From NCBI GenBank assembly GCA_035772735.1, contig JASDFA010000020.1:105490001-105554000 (forward strand): a DNA stretch of 64,000 bases, read 5' to 3'. A program made the position numbers and the translations under genes. Shown here in pieces: positions 57,422 through 64,000 of this stretch; within the stretch, counting starts at the first letter, position 1; each line of letters starts with the position of its first letter. The notes beneath the pieces were generated by a model. The model saw only the letters and a list, made by a program, of their open reading frames with translations, ran no database searches and was not told the DNA's origin. This stretch comes from Datura wrightii. Lineage: Eukaryota > Streptophyta > Magnoliopsida > Solanales > Solanaceae.

Positions 57422-58912
57422 ATCTGATGATTCCCACACTCACTTGAAAATTTTCATGGGTATATGTAAGGCATAAAAACAACCGGGAGTGAGCCAGTAT
57501 GCAATCAGACTGAGGTTATTTCCCTTCTCACTAGGGAGTGAGGCAACGATGTGGTTGGCTGACCTGCCAAATGATTCCATCACTACATGGGGGGAACTTA
57601 AGAGAGATTTTCTTGAAAGGTTCTTCCCACCTTCCAAAGCGTTGCAGTTGAAAGATGAAATATATAACTTTAGACAACTAAATTCAGAGGCACTTCACAA
57701 GACCTGGCTGCGTTTTCAACAATAAGCTCAAAAAGGTGCCAAATCACAGGATTCCAGATGATACATTGTTGGAGATCTTCTATAGGTCTCTGAGTGCTAA
57801 CACCAAGGCGGTGGCTGACACCATCTTTGGCGGTACCTTTATGAGCCACACTTATGCAGAGGCTGTTGAGCTACTTGATAGGATCACCAAAACCTACAGC
57901 GCTTGGCACACTAGAGAGTCGGAGATTCTGACTGGTTCTTATGCAGTTGGTATGTTTGCAGAATAGACGAGAAAAGATGAGGAGAGTGATTAAGATATTG
58001 CAGAGATAAAGACCAGTATGGGGTTGCATGCCAAGCACTTAATGGGTGTCAGAGGGGAGAAAATAAATTCTATGGGCTCTCAAGGCAAGGCCCCAAGAAA
58101 TGATGGATGTGAATATGAGTCTGAGGAAGAAGCTAATTATTTTAATGACCAAAGGGAGGGTTTCCGGACTAACACCCAAGGGTCTAACAAAGATTCTTGG
58201 CGTCAAGGTCAAGGGAACTATGGTCGGAACTTTTAGAAGGATAATAATTAAAACCGAGGCAAATAACGAGATAATGGAGACTGGAAGAAGCGCGAGGAGT
58301 TCAAAAATGATAGAAGTTGTCTGTAGGTTCCTCCAAGAAATTGTAAACCAGAGTCCAGTGGTTCAAGGGTTGAAGACATGCTGTCCAAAGTACTCAAGCA
58401 GATGGATAAAACATATGGCCATTTTAAGGAGCTCCGCGCTGATATTTCTGGTTTAAATCAAAAGGTGGAGTCACATGTCGTGGCTCAGGCAGATTGAGCA
58501 GCAGATGAGTCAGATGTCTTTTGCAATGAATCATAGGCAGAAAGGCACACTTCCCAGCAACATATTGCAAAATTTGAAAAATGACAGTCATTGCATGGCG
58601 GTCACTACTATGAGCAGGAAGGCAACAGTTAATCCTCCGCGGCCGGTTGTAATTAAGGAGTCAGAAAAGCCAGTCTCAATGAATGATGACAGTGTAGCAA
58701 ATTTCGAAAACCCAACTTTTATTAGAGATTCAGATGTAAAAACTGCTCCAACTAATGCAAAAGAGCAAGGAGCTGCCAATGAGAAGGAGAAGGAGAAGGA
58801 GGCACAACAAAAACTTACATCTATCCCTAGACCTCCTCCTCCTTATCCAAAACATTTGAAGAAAAAAGCTGAAGATGGAAAGTATCACAAAGTTATCTCT
58901 ATGCTTAAGTAG
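57417..58912 (+). pseudogene. gag: RTE-7 gag, part 2
   Basis: Gag resumes after RTE-8. 57489-57725 has SQYAIRLRLFPFSLGSEATM, WLADLPNDSITTWGELK and FLERFFPPSKALQLKDEI, and 57736-57966 has PNHRIPDDTLLEIFYRSLS and GGTFMSHTYAEAVELLDRIT. These are signature blocks of Athila-lineage gag (retrotransposon gag domain). Then come NYFNDQREGFRTNTQG and a Gln/Gly/Asn-rich stretch, then a linker (58475-58912) with PRPPPPYPKHLKKKAEDGKY. Stops and frame changes occur near 57477, 57723, 57964 and 58234. Confidence 0.85.
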
Positions 58913-59528
58913 TTACCGGTTAACATCCTATTAGTTGAGGCACTTGAGCAGATGCCCGGATATTCCAAATTACTGAAGTACCTCGTCACCAGAAAAAGGA
59001 CTGTAAGTTTTAAACCTGCTGATAATTTGCATCACTGCGGTGCCATAACTACACGGGTCCTAGCTCAAAAGAAGGAAGACCCAGGTGTTTTTACTATACC
59101 TTGCACCATTGGGGATGTTGAGTTTTAAAGGGCTCTTTGTGTCCTGGGATCTAGCATAAATTTGATGCCGTAGCATCGTTTAAAAAATTGGGCTTCCCAC
59201 ATCGACCACTATGCAGCTACTGATGGTTAACAAAATCGTTAAAAAGCCGGTGGGGATCCTATTTGATGTGCTTGTAAAGGCGGACAACTTTATATTCCTA
59301 GTAGACTTCCTGATTCTAGGCTGCGAAATCGATTCTAAGGTCCCCATCATTTTGGGGCCACCGTTCCTTGCAACCAGTAGGGCCCTAGTAGATGTGGAGG
59401 AAGGCCAGTTAATATTCAGGTTAAACAAAAGTGGTCACCTTCAACATTTGCTGGACCATGAAACAACCAAGGGAATTCAACATAGTCTCAGCACTTGAGG
59501 ACGGAGATGAATTACTTGACGAATTCTG
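58913..59528 (+). pseudogene. RTE-7 protease remnant; pol ends here
   Basis: ALEQMPGYSKLLKYLVT-type sequence, HHCGAITTRVLAQKKEDPGV and FTIPCTIGDVEF lead to LCVLGSSINLMP, the active-site segment. Val (codon 59141-59143) stands where Athila proteases have the catalytic Asp. 59211-59498 includes KKPVGILFDVLVKADNFIFL, CEIDSKVPIILGPPFLATSR and ALVDVEEGQLIFRLN. The region closes in another frame with ALEDGDELLDEF and a stop at about 59528. No RT, RNase H or integrase follows. Confidence 0.8.
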
Positions 59529-59799
59529 AGTAGTCAAGAGACTTACGTTGTGATCAGGCACTGCATGGGAGGCAATCCATGGAGGTGTTTTAGTTAAGTC
59601 TGAGTAGCCAAAACACCTACATCGTGCCGTGACGTTAAATCAAGTGCTTCTTGGGAGGAAACCCAAGTTGTAAATGTAAGAAAAATATAGTGTTGACATT
59701 TGTTGATGGGTGTAGGGGATTGAGATGGACAATTTAATGTTGGAACAAGAATCTAGAACTCTAGTTCTAGTGCAAAAGGTCACAGAATGAGCTGTCATT
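59529..59799 (+). other. RTE-7 spacer after protease
   Basis: Non-coding. It contains two copies of an Athila-type sequence (GGGAGGCAATCC at about 59568 and GGGAGGAAACCC at about 59655), each after a GTAGTCAAGA/GTAGCCAAAA word. This motif is usual between coding blocks in Athila elements. Confidence 0.5.
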
Positions 59800-60180
59800 T
59801 AACCTGACGACTCGTTCAGGCAAATTGTGAAGAGAATCGCAGAAAACAGGGGAGCAACGGGTGACTCAACGATTTGTCTCTTCAAGAAATGAATCGTGAA
59901 GTCCTCCATCATCTACACTGGACAAATGGCAGAATCAAATGGAGAAGGGTGATAATGGCTCACTCAACGAATCATTGGGTGACCAAATGATTCGTTAAGT
60001 GACCCGTCATGTAACTATAATAGTCTAAGGACCACGACTCAAGCCACAACTCACTGGGTGACACAACGAGTCATTGCTTGACTCGTTAGGTCCCCTGTAA
60101 GTGTGTTGAACTCCAGTCACAACATGAAAGGGGAACAATGATTTGTTTAATCACTTAAAGAATCATTACATTGGGCGTTA
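59800..60180 (+). repeat. ACGACTCGT-type palindrome array upstream of RTE-7 ORF2
   Basis: Words GACGACTCGTTC, CACGACTCAAGCC and ACAACGAGTCATTG recur. At 59966-59996 an inverted repeat has perfect 11-bp arms (AACGAATCATT and AATGATTCGTT) and a 9-nt spacer. Confidence 0.7.
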
Positions 60181-60419
60181 TAAGTTTTTAATGAACATCT
60201 CCGACCTGACCCATGATGGAATTATGGTAAATTTTAATTTGAAACATATGAAACTCGATTCCTTTATCATTCAAACTCACGCTTGAATTTTAACCCCGTA
60301 CCCAACAACTTCAAACACCCCTCTTGTTCTTCTCTCAAACCCATCGAAAAACTCTTGAACTGCACTCCAAACATTTGTACGCACACATGATTACACTCCC
60401 ATCTTCGATCAAGCATCTT
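60181..60419 (+). other. Gene-like leader upstream of RTE-7 ORF2
   Basis: Non-coding, C/T- and A-rich sequence (for example CTTGTTCTTCTCTCAAACCC) resembling a plant 5' untranslated exon. It ends at a good splice donor. No clear TATA box was found. Confidence 0.35.
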
Positions 60420-61006
60420 GTGAGTAATTTTTCCCACTAAATTTTGAATGTCTTTGCATTTAAATAAGCATTTTACTGACCCATGTTTTGAATGAAATTG
60501 AATTTATTTCATGTAATGTTGTACTTGTTTCAATCTTTGCCTCAAGATGATAATGAACCCTAGGAAGATTAAACAAATGAATCGCGATTGTATTTACGTG
60601 GGTTGGTTTGAGAAACTAAGTTCTGTGTTTGTGGAGTTGAATAATAGGAAGTGGATGAAGATGAACGAAGTTGGGTAAACTGAAACTCTTGAGCACGAGC
60701 AACATCACGAGTCGTTAGATCACCAAACGACTCATTGTGTAGCTCGTTCTGAGTGGAAAATTAAATTAAGAAGATAACTTACCCAACGAATAACCTAACG
60801 ACTCCTTGCCTTTGGTAACGACTCATTGGGACAAGTCGTCAAGTACACTGTCCTAACAAGAAGAAAGACTGGTTTGTGAAAACAAGGGACTTCACGAGTT
60901 GTTGCCAGTGGCAATAACTCATTTAGTCACTCCTCAGGTCCACTGAGCAATAGTTTAAAAATGTTTTTGTTTCATCTCATCTCATATACTAACAATGTTT
61001 CCACAG
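60420..61006 (+). other. Predicted intron in the leader of RTE-7 ORF2
   Basis: Donor CTT/GTGAGT at 60420 and acceptor TTTCCACAG/G ending at 61006 bound 587 bp. A TACTAAC branch-site word lies at 60987-60993, rather close to the acceptor. The ORF2 ATG is five bases downstream. The intron carries the third palindrome array (60700-60950). Confidence 0.45.
60700..60950 (+). repeat. ACGACTCGT-type palindrome array inside predicted intron
   Basis: Arms ACGAGTCGTT (60707-60716) and AACGACTCAT (60726-60735, one mismatch) flank a 9-nt spacer. GTACACTGT at about 60843 is the inverse of the ACAGTGTAC word seen in the RTE-1 and RTE-7 LTR arrays. Confidence 0.65.
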
Positions 61007-61011
61007 GTACA

Positions 61012-63186
61012 ATGGCTCCAAGAGGTACACAAAGAAAAGGTCAGGCAAAGAAACAAGCACCTGAGCAAAGTCATCCTTCATACCGTAGGCTTCGTGATAA
61101 GCCATCCTTCTCTAAAGAATGAAGTAGCTCAGAGGAAGAATATGACGTATTAGAGGAGCAGATAGGGAGGAGATCAACTAGGGCTAGGGCTTACCAAACT
61201 TCAAATCCGACAACCCTGGTCGATGCTCATGCTATGCTAGTGAGGGATCCGCCCAGCCGCACTGATGATAATGCCAGGGCTAGAGCTGCACTTGCTCCCG
61301 AGGCCCCCACAGCTGGGCAAAACACAGAGATAGCTGACGAGTCACATGCTTAGCTAGGGAATTCTGACGATGAATAGACTGAGACATCGAACACATCAAA
61401 TGATCAACCAAGGAACGCGTGGAGGTTGTGTGTTCAAGGTATGAGGGCCATATACAATAGAGATATTGCTCCTAATGATAAAGGAAACCAAATGAAAAGC
61501 ATATACGAGGAGATGAGGTTGGTCACTACGGGGTTGAAAGACCTTCCAGAGCTGCAAGCTGTATTCGACAAGTACAGTTTCGAATGGTTGACCGAGCCAT
61601 CAGGAAGCTACAACCCATCTTTCATCGAGAATTCTATGCATCCTACGCAGCCACACTATAGCATTTGGCATTAGGGGGCGAAGACTAGAAAAAGAGGCTT
61701 GCCTTGATATAGGTGTTGGTTCGAGAGACTCCCATAGGCATATCTGAGAGGAAAATCTCCAGGATGCTATATGGGCCAGACTATCATGCTCCGATGAACA
61801 CGACTGAGTTCGACCATAGGCTATATGAGTTGAAGAAAGTCAAGACCAAAAATCTATATAGTCAGGAGCGCATTAGGCAATATACTTGGTTGTCTCGGAT
61901 CATTGCTACAAGAGGTCCACTAGTTGAATGGTTGCATGGTACAGAGTCTCAGATAAAGAAGGACAAAATGAACTTTCAAGCTAGGTTTTGGTTGACACTA
62001 GTGCGGCGCAGGCTGGTACCAACAAACAATGATAACATTCTCACACTTGACAGAGCGGCATTAGTAGCCAGTATTATGGAGGGATACACCATCAATTTCC
62101 CGCGATACATTGTTGAAGAGATTAGAGAGCGGGCCATAAATGACGGTACTATGATTCCCTTCCCATGTTTGATTGATAGACTCTGTCAGGAGTCAAAGGT
62201 GCTGGAATTGCCATCAGTTTACCAGAGGATAGTGGTTCAAAAGATTATGGATATTGGGTTGATCAGAAATGAGACAAACCTAGTCTCGAGGGCGAGGAGT
62301 CAGTCCGCCACATCCGCTGGAGAGACCATACTAGCAGAGGCATTTGGCAGTGGTATGTAGACTGATGCTGCACAGTTCACTGAGTTGGCAGCAAAACCTA
62401 CTGAGGGGTAAAGAGTCGGGTAGCCAGCCTGAGGCTACAGATGTAGCGGACACCTCCACACCAACTGATGTTCTCGAGTCATCATCCACTGTAGTAGCAC
62501 CTAGACCACCAGTTGCTCCTCCATGAGCTACTACAGCAAGCCTAGTTATGATTTCTCAGGAGTTTTTGGTTGATATGGCTAGGAGGTTAGCAAAGGCCGA
62601 AAAGTAGCAGTCACACACGGCACTACAGGTTAATGTTCTAATGATGCAAGTAAAGCCTTGGGTGAGGAAAGAGTTGGAGGCACTGTCAAGGTTTATGCAT
62701 GGCCGGTTGGATGCTTTCGAGAGAATAATGGATGAGCGCCTTGCATAGTTACAAGCATCTAAAATGGCAAAATGTTATCTAGAGGTAGGAGTGCTTAGAG
62801 CCGAGGTGCAGGAATTGGCCTCACGACAGGTAGTTGCAGTACCTCCACCAGTGCTTCCTGTTATTGATGATGAATTCGAAGAAGAGTTACCACCGGTTTT
62901 TGATTTCATTACTGAGGAGCCGGTGGCAGATGATAAAGGTAAAAGGCCTCGTAAGGAGGCAAGCTTCAACGATGATGCTTCTATGCTGTATCAGCAAAAA
63001 TGAAAGTGGAGTGAGATGGAAAGAGCACTACATGTTTCAAGAGAGGAGGCTCGACAGAGAGCCGAGACTGAGGCAGCGAGAGCTCTTGGAGAAAGGACGA
63101 GCTCTATTGGATCTAAAAATGCGCCGGGTCAAGCCGGTAATGTTAGAGATAACATTGGAGGAGTATCTACACCCTCCACCAACTAG
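61012..63186 (+). pseudogene. RTE-7 ORF2, putative plant transposon protein (PF20167-like)
   Basis: The ATG at 61012 opens MAPRGTQRKGQAKKQAPEQ, a basic N-terminus. An acidic, disordered stretch follows, then NAWRLCVQGMRAIYN (61426-61674). A frameshift and stops fall at 61672-61713. 61713-62360 is open (215 codons): RMLYGPDYHAPMNTTEFDHR, QYTWLSRIIATRGPLVEWL, FQARFWLTLVRRRLVPTNND, DRAALVASIMEGYTINFPRY, PFPCLIDRLCQESKV and MDIGLIRNETN. This is the pattern I recall from the plant family named putative plant transposon protein. The C-terminal part has Pro/Thr-rich and coiled-coil-like segments (LEVGVLRAEVQELASRQ, 62764-63003) and ends at TAG 63184-63186. At least six stops plus frameshifts. Function unknown; it occupies the env-like position. 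Confidence 0.7.
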
Positions 63187-64000
63187 GTAGTTGACACCTA
63201 GGCCGCACAGGTATGTTCCTTATTTCCCTAGTTTTGTTTGATACATATATGCATCGAGGACGACGCACGCTTTTCTTGATGGGGGGGGGGGGGGAGGGAT
63301 ACCTGTGCATGTCTTTTGCTGAACATAACCCAAGGGTTTTTCTTATCAGATATCTTTTCCCTTTGGTGTTTCTTATCTAGTAGAACTGGCACGTTTAGGG
63401 TTTTATGTTTTTTTGTGTTTATTTGTGTCAGTCGGAGAAAGTTAAGTGAACTGAAGGCAGTCAAGAGCTTAAATTGTTGATTTTTGTTGATTTATAAGTT
63501 GATACCCCTCCAAAATTTTTATATGGGTATGTTAAATTAACAATATGACCTTTGTGAATCTTTGCATGGCATTGAAACTGTGAACATGTTTATCATTGTA
63601 TGGTTGTACCTGAACTAATAGTTAGTAGAAGTGACGATGTTGAACTGTGCTATGTTGGAGTGAGGTTTAATAGCTAACTTCGGCCGTATGTGTCAATTTA
63701 GGACTTGTCTGGTCAATCGCACCTACATAGAGGAAGGAAACTAGGAAGGATCACAGGCCGGTTTTGATTTATGAGCCCACTTTAGCCTTAAAAGACCTAC
63801 CAAAAGAAAAAATATCCCTTGATCCAAATGTTTGAGCTTAAATCGACCTTTCTTTTATTTACACCAATTCACCTTCCTGCTTTTATTAAGAGTGAACCTA
63901 TTTTGGCCCTGGTCCTTCCTTGGACACTGTGAACCTCAACCCAGAAAAATCGTCTAAGTTGAGGGTGGCTATTATAAGGGTGATTAAAAAGAGTAGGGAG
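63187..64000 (+). other. RTE-7 3' non-coding region with G-tract
   Basis: Non-coding to the window end. It includes CGCACAG/GTATGTTCC (donor-like, 63208), GCATCGAGGACGACGCACGC and a run of 14 G at 63281-63294 followed by AGGG, a motif block typical of the Athila 3' region. The RTE-7 LTR start sequence is not seen, so the 3' LTR lies further right. Confidence 0.55.

Larger units (their letters stand above)
45264..64000 (+). mobile_element. RTE-7: Athila-like, pol-less Gypsy element, interrupted by RTE-8
   Basis: Plus-strand LTR, Athila-type primer-binding site, gag and protease (split by RTE-8 at 47395/57417), then no RT, RNase H or integrase, and instead a leader with a predicted intron and a second ORF. 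The 3' LTR lies beyond the right edge. Lack of pol suggests a non-autonomous element mobilised in trans. It sits inside RTE-6 gag and contains RTE-8, fixing its relative age between the two. Confidence 0.8.

Noticed and set aside
62775..62969. Minus-strand Ser/Gly/Thr-rich ORF
   Set aside because: Shadow of the RTE-7 ORF2 Pro/Val/Glu-rich segment in the opposite strand.
61012..63186. Independent host gene for the PF20167-like ORF
   Set aside because: It lies in line with Athila gag-protease and an Athila 3' region, and is full of stops; a retroelement origin fits better, though capture of a host gene cannot be excluded.
63281..63298. G-tract as the polypurine tract directly before the RTE-7 3' LTR
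   Set aside because: Sequence after it does not resemble the RTE-7 LTR start (TGTTCCATGAA) and continues as Athila-type 3' non-coding DNA to the window end.

Overview
This is plant nuclear heterochromatin with no recognisable host gene. Nearly every stretch assigns to long-terminal-repeat (LTR) retrotransposons, mostly Ty3/Gypsy, that have inserted into one another and decayed; a fragment of an integrated pararetrovirus lies at the left edge. The pol proteins read as the Tekay/Del chromovirus type (gag, protease, RT, RNase H, integrase, C-terminal chromodomain). From memory of family members they look closest to Solanaceae elements; the species cannot be told from sequence alone. I label the elements RTE-1 to RTE-8, LTR-only families A and C, and an AT-rich repeat R. 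Layout: 1-860 caulimovirid protease and RT remnants (+). 919-2645 repeat R copies 1 and 2 with a family-A LTR piece between them. 3012-4594 start of a family-A LTR, cut by RTE-1. 4595-11017 RTE-1 (+), itself interrupted inside integrase by RTE-2 (-, 11018-18945). 19471-31148 a second family-A LTR, split by RTE-3 (-, 19759-28926), which keeps both LTRs and every coding domain. 31312-32407 family-C LTR. 32408-39479 RTE-4 and RTE-5 (+), an LTR-internal-LTR-internal tandem. 39480-41752 AT-rich sequence with an internal duplication and repeat R copy 3. 41753-42345 family-C LTR. 42346-45263 RTE-6 (-), cut in gag by RTE-7 (+, Athila-like, 45264 to beyond the right edge), which is cut in gag by RTE-8 (-, 47396-57416). 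RTE-8 is complete with a 5-bp target duplication and must be the youngest of that stack. No element is coding-competent: each carries stops, frameshifts or deletions, and the protease or RT active site is often altered. RTE-7 is structurally odd. It keeps gag and a protease remnant, lacks RT/RNase H/integrase, and has a second ORF resembling the plant family called putative plant transposon protein (PF20167), preceded by gene-like leader sequence with a predicted intron. The most unusual signal is a set of arrays of short inverted repeats built on ACGACTCGT/ACGAGTCGT words. They sit at the same place near the LTR start in several chromovirus LTRs and in the Athila LTR, and twice more in RTE-7 ahead of its second ORF. 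RTE-8 has an unrelated palindrome array just upstream of a TATA box. A second shared structure is a stem-loop about 395 bp from the 3' end of RTE-1 to RTE-5 LTRs, kept despite changes in stem sequence. All assignments come from reading the sequence; no database search was run.
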